Assembly (NCBI RefSeq): GCF_017311165.1
Contig: NZ_CP062973.1
Coordinates: forward strand, 1,550,001 to 1,614,000
Source: Psychroflexus sp. ALD_RP9
GTDB lineage: Bacteria > Bacteroidota > Bacteroidia > Flavobacteriales > Flavobacteriaceae
Direction of reading: 5' to 3'
DNA: 64,000 nt
Within the stretch, counting starts at the first letter, position 1. Every line of letters starts with the position of its first letter. Positions 38,001 through 44,899 of the stretch are shown one piece after another. A program made the position numbers and the translations under genes. Under the pieces are notes generated by a model, which saw nothing but the letters and a program-made list of their open reading frames with translations, searched no databases and was not told where the DNA came from.

Positions 38001-38498
38001 TTAAGTTTAGTTGGTGTATTGTTTGGCTTGGTTATTTTTCAAATGGATTTTGTGGTCATTATGACGATGATGGGTGTAATTTCGTTAGCTGGAATTGTGG
38101 TCAATAATGCCATTGTTTTAGTCGACTATACGCAAATACTAATTGATCGTAAAAAAGAGGAAAATAATGTAGAAGACGACCAGATGTTAAGTAGAAATGA
38201 TTACTTTGAATTAATTACTGCCGGTGGAAAATCTCGTTTAAGACCAGTATTATTAACCGCAATAACTACTGTTTTAGGTTTAATACCTTTGGCCATAGGT
38301 TTAAACATAGACTTCTTTTCGTTATTTACAGATTATGATCCAAAAATTTACATGGGTGGCGATAACGTTGTTTTTTGGGGACCTTTAGCTTGGACAGTAA
38401 TTTTTGGGTTAATTTTTGCTACATTCTTAACCTTAGTTGTTGTACCAGTGATGTTTTATTTAACTATTAGAGCAAAGTTAAGGTTTAAGAAAGTGTAA
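35061..38498 (+). CDS. RND-family efflux pump, inner-membrane subunit
   Basis: 1145 aa AcrB/ACR_tran-type transporter. The first membrane helix is at about 20-37, a large periplasmic loop follows (MPREAFPEI onward), and helices 2-6 begin near residue 345. The proton-relay region VMGLGMLVDNGIVVVENV carries the conserved Asp pair area, and the second half has GVISLAGIVVNNAIVLVDY. An insertion of two extra helices around residues 510-560 makes it longer than AcrB (1049 aa). It may pump multiple drugs or hydrophobic compounds; the substrate is unknown. Confidence 0.95.
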   Translation: MAKNTYKEFGISSWSIDNKMTVYVITAIILLGGLLSYYSMPREAFPEIVETKIYVSSINPGNSVEDIEKFITEPLEEEFKNVKGVREITSTTMQDYSMVIVEFEEDIEVPNAKQLIKDKVDQVKSETTWPTLDNGAKVEPNVFDLNISEEMPILNVNFIGDYKTQKLKDFAEHLQDKIELLPQIKEASIRGVDEKEVEVAVDIYKMNASKVSFDNIINAIRSENTTISGGNVIKNGLQKNIRVIGEIDKPNQLENIVVKSDDGTVFLSDIAQVNFHEKDPTTFARNHTKPVVMLDVKKRAGKNMIEAVEQIKVLVKQEQNNYYPEDLDISITNDQSVKTENQVNDLVNNIIFGVILVVGVLMFFLGFRNALFVGIAIPLSMFLALTVLSSLGFTLNTMVLFGLVMGLGMLVDNGIVVVENVYSLMDQGMPRIKAAKQGIGEIAWPIIASTATTLAAFFPLGLWPGTIGKFMIYFPITLSVVLTSSLFVALVINAMLTSQFMKIEEEEFTKKQLIRWSLILFIVGLALVVSGFVLDFGAFRGIGNLAIFTAIMLWVYKFLLLKAIEYFQFKLLKKLEYFYEKTLRFALYKKMAYVFFFGTVALLIMAFFLVGVAQPKVLFFPENEPNQIMTYIEYPEGTDIDKTNALTKKVEAKIYDAIKKYEDEDGYNFMVESAIAQVGKGAGNPNTNSGMANEMPHKGKVTLTLREFKLRRDISSTQVLTEVRQAVKGFPGVSIIVEKDAVGPPAGYPINLEIKGENYDEMLAEAEEVRTFINELNIDGIEELKIDVNKSKPELELRIDREKAGELGISAAMIGQTIRRSVFGQEASTFKDNDEDYEINVRFNESQRYDENAIFNQPVTFRNLKGQIVQVPISALIKNNPTATFNAIKRKDLKRVITVYSNVLAGYNPTEIVNAIKEELKYYDKQENMTYQFTGEQEEQANNMDFLLKALLLALGSILLILVAQFNSISKPVIILSAVILSLVGVLFGLVIFQMDFVVIMTMMGVISLAGIVVNNAIVLVDYTQILIDRKKEENNVEDDQMLSRNDYFELITAGGKSRLRPVLLTAITTVLGLIPLAIGLNIDFFSLFTDYDPKIYMGGDNVVFWGPLAWTVIFGLIFATFLTLVVVPVMFYLTIRAKLRFKKV

Positions 38499-38568
38499 GA
38501 TGATGCTTTATGTTTAGCTTGTATAAATTTTTATTACATTAGTAAGTCGAAACCAACATCAAACTCTT

Positions 38569-38871
38569 ATGACAAAGTTTGGAGAATTAATAGATCTAGA
38601 AAAACCAGTTTTGCTGAATTTTTTTGCAGATTGGGATGAAAACTGTGAAGTGATTCATGAAACATTGAAAGATGTTTCAGCAGCGGTTGGAGATTCGGCT
38701 AAACTAATAAAAATCAATGCAGAATCTAATGAGCAACTAATTGAAGCTTTACGCGTAAAAAACCTACCTACTTATATGCTTTATAAGTCAGGTGAGATGG
38801 TTTGGCGTCAATCAGGTGTATTATCGGCAAATGATTTGATTATAAAGATTGAAGAAACAGCCAATAAATAA
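38569..38871 (+). CDS. Thioredoxin-fold protein with incomplete active site
   Basis: 100 aa. The fold is clear (LNFFADWDENCEVIHETL, KINAESNEQLIEALRVKNLPTYMLYKSGEMVWRQSG, split by the central sheet), with the cis-Pro in NLPTYML. The usual WCGPC is replaced by WDENC, so only the second Cys remains and a normal dithiol reaction is not possible. It could act on mixed disulphides or as a chaperone-like partner. It stands alone 70 bp after the efflux operon. Confidence 0.88.
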   Translation: MTKFGELIDLEKPVLLNFFADWDENCEVIHETLKDVSAAVGDSAKLIKINAESNEQLIEALRVKNLPTYMLYKSGEMVWRQSGVLSANDLIIKIEETANK

Positions 38872-38907
38872 GCGATAAAATTATTTTTCAAAAATTGTAT
38901 CAATAAG

Positions 38908-38939
38908 TTTGGCAAAATTAAAAAAGCCCTCTATATTTG
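38908..38939 (+). promoter_or_regulatory. Promoter of tRNA-Ser/tRNA-Pro
   Basis: TTTG (38908-38911) and TATATTTG (38932-38939) are 20 nt apart, a full match to the Bacteroidota -33/-7 promoter. It lies 30 nt upstream of tRNA-Ser. Confidence 0.8.
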
Positions 38940-38969
38940 CACCCGCATTTAGATAAGTTCTTAAATATT

Positions 38970-39053
38970 GGAGAGGTGGCAGAGTGGTAATGCAGCAGAT
39001 TGCTAATCTGTCGACGGTCAAACGTCGCCAGGGTTCGAGTCCCTGTCTCTCCG
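38970..39053 (+). tRNA. tRNA-Ser(GCU)
   Basis: 84 nt. The acceptor stem GGAGAGG pairs with TCTCTCC with a final G-T wobble, the anticodon loop TTGCTAA gives anticodon GCT at 39002-39004, a long variable arm (GACGGTCAAACGTC) marks the serine class, and the T arm is CAGGG TTCGAGT CCCTG. The CCA end is not encoded. Confidence 0.96.
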
Positions 39054-39108
39054 CAAGATATAAGATAATTTGATTTAGCGATACCATCAAATTATTTAAA
39101 ATACTATT

Positions 39109-39183
39109 CGGGGTGTAGCGTAGCCCGGTCATCGCGCCTGCTTTGGGAGCAGGAGGTCGCAGGTTCGAATCCTGCCACCCCGA
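39109..39183 (+). tRNA. tRNA-Pro(UGG)
   Basis: 75 nt. The acceptor stem CGGGGTG pairs with CACCCCG, the anticodon loop TTTGGGA gives TGG at 39144-39146, and the T arm GCAGG TTCGAAT CCTGC is complete. CCA is not encoded. It is 55 bp after tRNA-Ser, probably in the same transcript. An integrase gene lies 280 bp downstream, so the 3' end of this tRNA is the likely integration site of the element that follows. Confidence 0.96.
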
Positions 39184-39221
39184 CTTTTCAATTTAGTAAA
39201 TACTACTAAATAATAACTAAT

Positions 39222-39253
39222 AAGCTGTAAATCATCGATTTACAGCTTTTTTT
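39222..39253 (+). terminator. Terminator downstream of tRNA-Pro
   Basis: An 11-bp perfect stem (AAGCTGTAAAT / ATTTACAGCTT) with a 5-nt loop is followed by a run of T. It ends the tRNA transcript 39 bp after tRNA-Pro. Confidence 0.9.
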
Positions 39254-39305
39254 ATGTCTTCAAGATACTAGATTCTACTATATTTTATGATATAAAAAGT
39301 GACCA

Positions 39306-39406
39306 ATTCGGTTACCTATTCGGTTACCTCTTTTTTTTGTAAATACAGTAAAATCAGTATATTTGAGCCATAATCATTAAATATGGTAGACTTTCCTCGG
39401 TTACCT
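39306..39406 (+). repeat. CGGTTACCT repeats upstream of the integrase gene
   Basis: ATTCGGTTACCT occurs twice in perfect tandem (39306-39317, 39318-39329), and CGGTTACCT occurs a third time at 39398-39406, 77 bp from the second. They lie between tRNA-Pro and the integrase gene, where arm-type binding sites of the recombinase or operator sites would be expected. Confidence 0.65.
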
Positions 39407-39462
39407 ATTTCATAACACAATTACTTGTATTGAGATTTTCGATTAACCACAAATCGAAAATT

Positions 39463-40683
39463 ATGAAACCAAATCTTGTTATTTTAGTATGGGCAAACAA
39501 GTCCAAAAGAAACAGCCGTAATCAAATTCCGCTTTATTTAAGACTTACTGTGTCAGGTAAAAGAGCAGAGATAAGCTTAAACGAAAAGGTAGATATTAAA
39601 CTTTGGGATGCCAAATTTCAAAAAGTAAAAGGGAGCTCTAATGAGGCAAGATCCATTAATCATACCATAGATACAGCCAAAGCAAAAATCAATGCATTGT
39701 GTGATGAAGCTCAAAGAGCTGGTGAATTTATTACACCTACTTTGATAAAAAATAAATTTTTAGGAAAAGATATCAAATATGAAACGCTTTCTCAGCTTGT
39801 CGATTATCACCAAACAAAAATGAAGAATTTTCTAAAGCCAGGCACTCTAAAAAATTATTTTACCACAAAAAAATACCTTGATAAGTTTGTTGAAACTAAC
39901 CTCAAAACAACGGATGTTTTCATAAGGCAAGTTAATTACAAGTTTATAATCGACTTTGAAGATTTCTTGCGAAAGCAGAATGGACTTCAAAATAATGGTG
40001 TCATGAAACACCTAGAACGCCTAAAAAAATTAATGAATTTAGCTGAGGACCTTGAATGGATTAAAAAGAATCCTGTTAAACGTTATAAGCTTAGGTTTGA
40101 TGAGGTTGATACAGGCTATCTATCGCAAAGCGACTTAAATAAGGTAATTCAAGCTGAATTTGAGAGCCAAACACTTAATGTGGTGAGAGATGTTTTTGTA
40201 TTTGCTTGCTATACTGGTTTAGCTTATTCAGATTTGAAGAAGCTTTCAAAAGAAGAAATTACAATCGGTATCGACGGCCAAAAGTGGATACACACCAGAC
40301 GCCAAAAAACCAACGCAGTTGTAAGAATTCCTCTGTTAGATATACCTTTACAAATAATTAAAGACTTTGAAAATCACCCTAGAGTTAAAGATTCTGATAA
40401 TTTGTTACCAGTATTCTCAAACCAGAAAATGAATAAATATTTAAAAGACATAGCTAAAAAGTTAGGCATTAAGCAACGTTTAAGTTCACATATTGCAAGA
40501 CACACTTTTGCGACAACTGTTACGCTTGCTAATGGTGTTCCAATTGAAAGTGTATCTAAGCTTTTAGGTCATAGAAAGCTATCAACAACACAAATTTATG
40601 CCCGCATAATTGATACTAAATTGTCTGAAGACCTAAGGGGTATCAGTCAATCTTCTAAACTGAAAAATAGGAATATTTCGTAA
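39463..40683 (+). CDS. Tyrosine recombinase (integrase), CTnDOT type
   Basis: 406 aa from the ATG at 39463; the frame opens at a TTG at 39430, but a hairpin (39435-39461) and the position favour the ATG. An N-terminal arm-binding domain, a SAM-like core-binding domain (FEDFLRKQNGLQNNGVMKHL) and a catalytic domain are present. HIARHTFATT gives the HxxR pair and TTQIYARI the nucleophilic Tyr. Box I reads YTGLAYSDL, so the first catalytic Arg is replaced, as in IntDOT and many Bacteroidota integrases. It is the integrase of the element next to tRNA-Pro. Confidence 0.93.
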   Translation: MKPNLVILVWANKSKRNSRNQIPLYLRLTVSGKRAEISLNEKVDIKLWDAKFQKVKGSSNEARSINHTIDTAKAKINALCDEAQRAGEFITPTLIKNKFLGKDIKYETLSQLVDYHQTKMKNFLKPGTLKNYFTTKKYLDKFVETNLKTTDVFIRQVNYKFIIDFEDFLRKQNGLQNNGVMKHLERLKKLMNLAEDLEWIKKNPVKRYKLRFDEVDTGYLSQSDLNKVIQAEFESQTLNVVRDVFVFACYTGLAYSDLKKLSKEEITIGIDGQKWIHTRRQKTNAVVRIPLLDIPLQIIKDFENHPRVKDSDNLLPVFSNQKMNKYLKDIAKKLGIKQRLSSHIARHTFATTVTLANGVPIESVSKLLGHRKLSTTQIYARIIDTKLSEDLRGISQSSKLKNRNIS

Positions 40684-40723
40684 TAAATATTTAGCAATAC
40701 ATAATAAAAAAGTTAAATAAATA

Positions 40724-40731
40724 TATATTTG
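40724..40731 (+). promoter_or_regulatory. -7 element of rteC-like gene
   Basis: TATATTTG, an exact match to TAnnTTTG, 30 nt upstream of the ATG at 40762. Confidence 0.5.
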
Positions 40732-40761
40732 TTAGTCTGTATAACTAACATCTACCTATTT

Positions 40762-41574
40762 ATGAAATATAAATCAGTGATGGATAACTTTTATGCAGAG
40801 TTATCTAAAGTTGAGTCTCGTAATGAAGATATAATAAGACGATCTGAAACTATAATTGAAATCTCTAAGCAACACCTTTATCGCTTAAAATCTTTATACT
40901 ATTCTGATACTGATAAATCTAAAGACTTACAGATTAGATTTTTTAAGGAACTCAAACCAGTAATTGCCAAAACTATTTTTTACTATACAAAAATCAGATG
41001 TTTAGAATTTAGTTTAAATGAGGTTTCAATAGATAAAGCAGATAAAATTATCACCAAATCCTTCAAGAAAATTGATAAGTTTTTGGATAAACATATGGAG
41101 TTTATTTACAATTTAAAGCATAACGAAGAGAAAGCAACATTTACGTATTTTACAACTAAGCAAGAATTAGCTTCTCCAGTAAAATTATTTAAGGAAAATC
41201 CATACCATGATATAAGCGATTGCTATTACAGTGATATTTATGCGGAGTATCAAGCCTACATAGAATTTAAATCTTATCTTGATAACAGAAACAAAAAGAA
41301 AACGCTTCAACATATTGATCTTAATCGTTTGTGGAGAAAACAAGCTTGGACGGCTACTTCAACTGATTTTATTGAACTTGTTTATGCACTATACCATTCT
41401 AATTCAATTAATAATGGGCAAGTCACTATTAAAGAAATAGTTCAGAGTTTAGAAGCTGCCTTTGAGGTGAAGCTACCTAAAGATTATTACAAAACTATAG
41501 ATGACATAAAGCAACGTAAAGAAGTTGCCAAGTTTATTAATCGTTTAGAGTTTTCATTAATTAATAACACATAA
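40762..41574 (+). CDS. RteC-like regulator of element excision
   Basis: 270 aa from the ATG at 40762 (a TTG 33 bp earlier would overlap the promoter element). The N-terminal helical region (IRFFKELKPVIAKTIFYYTKIR with CLEF) and the C-terminal winged-helix-like segment (RKQAWTATSTDFIELVYALY, QSLEAAFEVKLPKDYYKTID) match the RteC family. In the conjugative transposon CTnDOT, RteC switches on the excision genes. Here it sits between the integrase and an excisionase-like gene, consistent with that role, but the target in this element is not known. Confidence 0.87.
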   Translation: MKYKSVMDNFYAELSKVESRNEDIIRRSETIIEISKQHLYRLKSLYYSDTDKSKDLQIRFFKELKPVIAKTIFYYTKIRCLEFSLNEVSIDKADKIITKSFKKIDKFLDKHMEFIYNLKHNEEKATFTYFTTKQELASPVKLFKENPYHDISDCYYSDIYAEYQAYIEFKSYLDNRNKKKTLQHIDLNRLWRKQAWTATSTDFIELVYALYHSNSINNGQVTIKEIVQSLEAAFEVKLPKDYYKTIDDIKQRKEVAKFINRLEFSLINNT

Positions 41575-41699
41575 AAACAACATCATATGTTAAAATACTA
41601 CCTGGTATAGACCTCATATCGGGTAATTTTATAGTTGGTTAGTTTGATTTTTGCTCAAGGAAAGTCTCAATACAAGTATTAATCAAAAAATTATTAATT

Positions 41700-41966
41700 A
41701 TGCCAACTAAAATTTTAACTGTTGAAGATCTCGCTGATTTCAAAAGTGATATTTTCAACAAAATTGATGAAATCAAATCTATTCAAAATCAACAAGTTTC
41801 AAAACGCTGGTTGAGAACTGATGAAGCAGCAGAGTATCTTAATATTGCTAAAAGCACCTTACAAAATTATAGGATTAATAAGGTAATACCAGCGAGTAAA
41901 ATTGCAGGATCTTATTACTATGATATCCAGGATATCGATCGCTTGTTGTTAGATAAGAAAATCTAA
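41700..41966 (+). CDS. Excisionase-like helix-turn-helix protein
   Basis: 88 aa. After a short coiled N-terminus, the MerR/Xis-like winged HTH reads RWLRTDEAAEYLNIAKSTLQ, then NYRINKVIPASKIAGSYYY. Proteins of this type in Bacteroidota elements act as excision factors or regulators. It is followed 2 bp later by the replication initiator gene, so the two are cotranscribed. Confidence 0.87.
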   Translation: MPTKILTVEDLADFKSDIFNKIDEIKSIQNQQVSKRWLRTDEAAEYLNIAKSTLQNYRINKVIPASKIAGSYYYDIQDIDRLLLDKKI

Positions 41967-41968
41967 CC

Positions 41969-42622
41969 ATGAACTACATCGAACACCTTAACCAGGCGTT
42001 CCATCAAATTTATCAAGACAACCGCTTAAGGCCTACACATATTGCATTGTACATGGCCCTATTTCAATTCGCTAATGCCAGCCGATTTAAAACCGAATTT
42101 CAAGCGGCTAGGGCAGAGCTCATGCAATATTCAAAAATTGGCTCAACCAAGACTTATTACAAATGCCTTGATGAATTACAACGGTGGAACTACATCGGTT
42201 ATCAGCCCTCCAAAAATGTTTACCAAAGCAGCAAATTTAGCATAAGTAAATTTTACATATCAGGTAAACAAGCGGTAAACAAGCAGGAAACAAGTGGTAA
42301 ACAAGCACTACCACCATATATAAATATATACAAACTATATAAAGATTATAAATACTATAAACAGCTGAAGCCAAATTTTAAAAATGAAATTATACTGTTT
42401 TTTAAAAATGAAAACACACCAGATCAATTCGATTTTAAAACTGAAGCTGAAAAATTCATCAGCTTTTATGAGAACTTAAATTGGTGCATAGGCCAACAAG
42501 CTGTAAACGACTGGAGACCACTGGCCAAAAAATGGCTACAATCGGCTGAAGCTTTTAGTAAGAAACCAAAAGATCAAAACCATCAACTTAACACCCACAA
42601 AAGTTATGACGAACCGCTCTAA
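41969..42622 (+). CDS. Replication initiator-like protein with internal iterons
   Basis: 217 aa. The N-terminal winged-helix region (RPTHIALYMALFQFANASRF, then LDELQRWNYIGYQPS) resembles the DNA-binding domain of plasmid, phage and ICE initiators. The C-terminal ~60 residues (KFISFYENLNWCIGQQAVND, then WRPLAKKWL) resemble the DnaD-like domain found in phage and ICE replication proteins. The linker GKQAVNKQETSGKQA is encoded by four tandem 11-bp repeats, followed by a Tyr/Lys-rich stretch from AT-rich DNA. The following gene, a helicase loader, overlaps by 17 bp. The pair matches the initiator/loader logic of lambda O and P. The function is inferred from domains and context. Confidence 0.78.
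   Translation: MNYIEHLNQAFHQIYQDNRLRPTHIALYMALFQFANASRFKTEFQAARAELMQYSKIGSTKTYYKCLDELQRWNYIGYQPSKNVYQSSKFSISKFYISGKQAVNKQETSGKQALPPYINIYKLYKDYKYYKQLKPNFKNEIILFFKNENTPDQFDFKTEAEKFISFYENLNWCIGQQAVNDWRPLAKKWLQSAEAFSKKPKDQNHQLNTHKSYDEPL
42263..42360 (+). repeat. Iteron array and AT-rich tract, candidate replication origin
   Basis: Four head-to-tail 11-bp units begin at 42263, 42274, 42285 and 42296. Three are perfect GGTAAACAAGC and the third is AGGAAACAAGT. Directly after them comes a ~50-bp stretch that is almost all A and T (42315-42360). Iterons followed by an AT-rich unwinding region inside an initiator gene is the classic arrangement of lambda-type origins. Confidence 0.7.
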
Positions 42623-43301
42623 ACTTCAACAGGTACTCAAGAAAACAGCCAACGGTAAAACCTTCAACCTTGCCGAAAATAAACAGCAACATTGGTACTA
42701 CGATTTCAAAACAACACTCAATTTTCTTCAAGCAAAAGGCCAAGAACGATTCGGTCATCAGTTTAAAATTGAAGCAACCGACCATGAACTGATTTATAAG
42801 CTGTGCATCCTTATGATTCAAGATGAAGTTAATGCTCAAAAAAACGGACTCCAACTGAATAAAGGCATCTTGCTATCAGGACCAGTTGGTGTCGGTAAAA
42901 CCTCACTGATGCAGCTCATCCCTGAAATCTGTTATCAACCACCATTATATCAATTGGTGCCAACGCGCGAAATTATATTCGCTTATAATGAACACGGCAG
43001 CAAGATCATCACCCAATATGGTAGTCATAACACCTATTGTTTTGACGATTTAGGTTTAGAACCTACAGGCCGATTTTATGGTAAAGACGCAAATGTCATG
43101 GCTGAGGTTATGCTTAGCCGTTATGAGTACTATCGCAAGTGCTATCGACAAAAATATTTCTTTAAACGAAAAGTCGCACATTTTACCACCAACCTCAACG
43201 CCAGTGAAATAGAAAAGCGCTACGGAAAGCGAGTAAGGTCTAAACTTCGCGAAATGCTAAACCTCATCGCTTTTAATGCTGAAACTAAAGATAAACGTTA
43301 A
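42606..43301 (+). CDS. DnaC/IstB-like AAA+ helicase loader
   Basis: 231 aa. Walker A GILLSGPVGVGKTSLM (about 80-95), Walker B TYCFDDLGLE, sensor 1 AHFTTNLNASEIEKRYG and an Arg finger region RVRSKLREML are in the order of DnaC-type ATPases. Predicted to load the host DnaB helicase at the element's origin. It overlaps the initiator gene by 17 bp. Confidence 0.86.
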   Translation: MTNRSKLQQVLKKTANGKTFNLAENKQQHWYYDFKTTLNFLQAKGQERFGHQFKIEATDHELIYKLCILMIQDEVNAQKNGLQLNKGILLSGPVGVGKTSLMQLIPEICYQPPLYQLVPTREIIFAYNEHGSKIITQYGSHNTYCFDDLGLEPTGRFYGKDANVMAEVMLSRYEYYRKCYRQKYFFKRKVAHFTTNLNASEIEKRYGKRVRSKLREMLNLIAFNAETKDKR

Positions 43302-43317
43302 CTAAAATCAATGACTC

Positions 43318-43959
43318 ATGAACCGCATTTATACTGAAACCCAACAACACCTCACTACACCTTATGGCAACCCTCAACATTTTTGGACCTGGTTTAAAGA
43401 TAACCACCACATGACCATTAACAATCCAAGCGGTCATAGCTTAAAAGAATTTATGGATTGGTTTAAAATTCACTTAGGCTACTACTGCAAAGCTTTGTAT
43501 TATGAAGTCAGTTTTGGCGACCATGAAAATGAATTTATCTTTTCAGCCGCAGGTAATCCAGATCATTTTGAAGCCTTAACCACATTAGTTGATGCAGCAC
43601 CTCAACTGCCAAAGACTAAAATTATGGCTTTTCATTTGCCTTGCATTACAGACCAAGACATCGTGCTGGGTAACTCAAAACTCGAAGCCGAAAACTTCAG
43701 TATTTATAGCCATCAACTGCGCTTCACGATCGATTATACCTGTCCAGAAACCAAACGAAAAGGCATCACCATTTACAGCGATCAAGTCAACAAAATATTA
43801 GACCAACAAGAACTGGCCAATCATATTATGTTCTTCTTAACCGATTACTTAGGTGAAATTGAATTCTTCAATCACATCGCCTCAGTAGATGTCGACCAGC
43901 TTTACCTTAAAGAAGTCACCAAACCAATATTAAACTTAAAACAAACACTAGGTATTTAG
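43318..43959 (+). CDS. Unknown protein of the element's replication module
   Basis: 213 aa, soluble, with no signal peptide or membrane helix. It has many aromatic and His residues in the first 90 residues (FWTWFKDNHHMTI, LGYYCKALYYEVSFGDHENE) and an acidic pattern DQDIVLGNSKLEAENFS in the middle. It follows the helicase loader by 16 bp and is probably cotranscribed. I do not recognise the family. Confidence 0.75.
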   Translation: MNRIYTETQQHLTTPYGNPQHFWTWFKDNHHMTINNPSGHSLKEFMDWFKIHLGYYCKALYYEVSFGDHENEFIFSAAGNPDHFEALTTLVDAAPQLPKTKIMAFHLPCITDQDIVLGNSKLEAENFSIYSHQLRFTIDYTCPETKRKGITIYSDQVNKILDQQELANHIMFFLTDYLGEIEFFNHIASVDVDQLYLKEVTKPILNLKQTLGI

Positions 43960-44007
43960 CCATCCAAATAAATATATTGCTTTCAGTAAATTATAGTTGT
44001 AAATGTT

Positions 44008-44015
44008 TATATTTG
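44008..44015 (+). promoter_or_regulatory. -7 element upstream of the DUF1801-like gene
   Basis: TATATTTG, an exact TAnnTTTG match, 90 nt upstream of the ATG at 44106. No clear -33 box. Confidence 0.4.
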
Positions 44016-44105
44016 GTAATAAGATAAACTATAACTAACCAAAATCGTACGCGTTATAAAAGCAAGAGTTCTATGTTGTTTAAAAATTTAAAAAAATGAA
44101 TAACG

Positions 44106-44576
44106 ATGAATAATTCAAGAGAAGAGCAAATATTGAATGAATATCTCTCAGTATATCATGAACCAGTAAGGGATATTTGTTTGAAATTAAGAAGCTTTGT
44201 AGTAAAGAGCCAACCTGAAGCAAATCAACTAATATATGACGGATATAATGCAGTTTCGATTGTATTTTCGTTAAGCGATAAAATGCGGGACGCCTTTTGT
44301 CACCTTGCAGTTTATAAGAACCACGTAAATTTCGGTTTTAATAGAGGAGCAGAAATAAAAAATCCTGAGTTAAAACTAGAGGGTAAAGGTAAGCTGATTA
44401 GACACTTTAAAGTGAAAGACATGGAAAATCTTCCAAAAAAAGAGCTATCAATTCTATTGAAAAAAGCAGTCGAAATATCTTTATTAAAAAATCCGAATCT
44501 AAAAACTGATAGCCCAAAAAGTAAAATATTGATAAAACCAACATCTGGAAAAAAGCTAAGGCCTAAACTTTCTTAA
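44106..44576 (+). CDS. DUF1801 (YdhG-like) domain protein
   Basis: 156 aa. The pattern VRDICLKLRSFVVKSQPEAN, VSIVFSLSDKMRDAFCHLAV, KNHVNFGFNRGAEIKNPELK, LEGKGKLIRHFKVKDMENLP fits the DUF1801/YdhG fold, whose function is not established. A basic tail (SKILIKPTSGKKLRPK) follows. It sits between the replication module and the methyltransferase operon as part of the cargo. Confidence 0.82.
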   Translation: MNNSREEQILNEYLSVYHEPVRDICLKLRSFVVKSQPEANQLIYDGYNAVSIVFSLSDKMRDAFCHLAVYKNHVNFGFNRGAEIKNPELKLEGKGKLIRHFKVKDMENLPKKELSILLKKAVEISLLKNPNLKTDSPKSKILIKPTSGKKLRPKLS

Positions 44577-44580
44577 TAAT

Positions 44581-44597
44581 AAAATGTGCCACATTTT
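44581..44597. repeat. 17-bp palindrome after the DUF1801-like gene
   Basis: AAAATGTG and CACATTTT flank a single C, starting 5 bp after the stop codon. It may be a weak terminator or an operator for the downstream regulator and methyltransferase genes. Confidence 0.4.
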
Positions 44598-44656
44598 CCA
44601 CTGTTCACAGAACTCATATAAAACGTACAATATAAATATTATCAAGAATAAGTTTA

Positions 44657-44664
44657 TATATTTG
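44657..44664 (+). promoter_or_regulatory. -7 element of the regulator/methyltransferase operon
   Basis: TATATTTG, an exact TAnnTTTG match, 28 nt before the GTG start of the broken XRE regulator. It is probably the promoter that drives the methyltransferase operon. Confidence 0.5.
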
Positions 44665-44691
44665 CGTCTATCATTAAATAAGTTCGTAAAA

Positions 44692-44876
44692 GTGGAAATC
44701 AAGAGAATTAAAATTGTTTTTGCTGAAAACATAAAGAGAAACAAATGTTTGGCAGAACGAATTGGCAAAATGAGTCAACAGTTTCTTAACGGTATTCAAA
44801 TGAACGTAAACAACCTCTGGAAAACGTACTCAAAGTTGCAAGTGCTTTTGAGATTAATATAAAATTTACTTTTTAA
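44692..44876 (+). pseudogene. Broken XRE-type regulator gene upstream of the methyltransferase
   Basis: From the GTG at 44692 the frame reads VEIKRIKIVFAENIKRNKCL, then AERIGK, a typical short helix-turn-helix regulator. At the A-run 44767-44770 the frame is lost. Reading on one frame over gives NESTVS, a stop (TAA at 44787-44789), then RYSNERKQPLENVLKVASAF and EINIKFTF to the stop at 44874-44876. So one missing A and one stop codon break the gene. The intact ancestor would be a ~61-residue Cro/C.protein-like regulator. Such regulators often precede restriction-modification genes and control them. An alternative 92-aa frame over this region is an artefact of the shift. Confidence 0.72.
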
Positions 44877-44899
44877 AATCAATCATACTTAAAATTATT

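Noticed and set aside
38881..39132. Minus-strand frame of 83 codons over the tRNA pair
   Set aside because: It is the antisense of tRNA-Ser and the start of tRNA-Pro (the LAERQGLEPWRRL type of peptide is a familiar tRNA artefact).
44584..44862. 92-aa hypothetical protein
   Set aside because: Its N-terminal part is leader sequence and its C-terminal part is a frameshifted XRE regulator; the region is better explained as a pseudogene.
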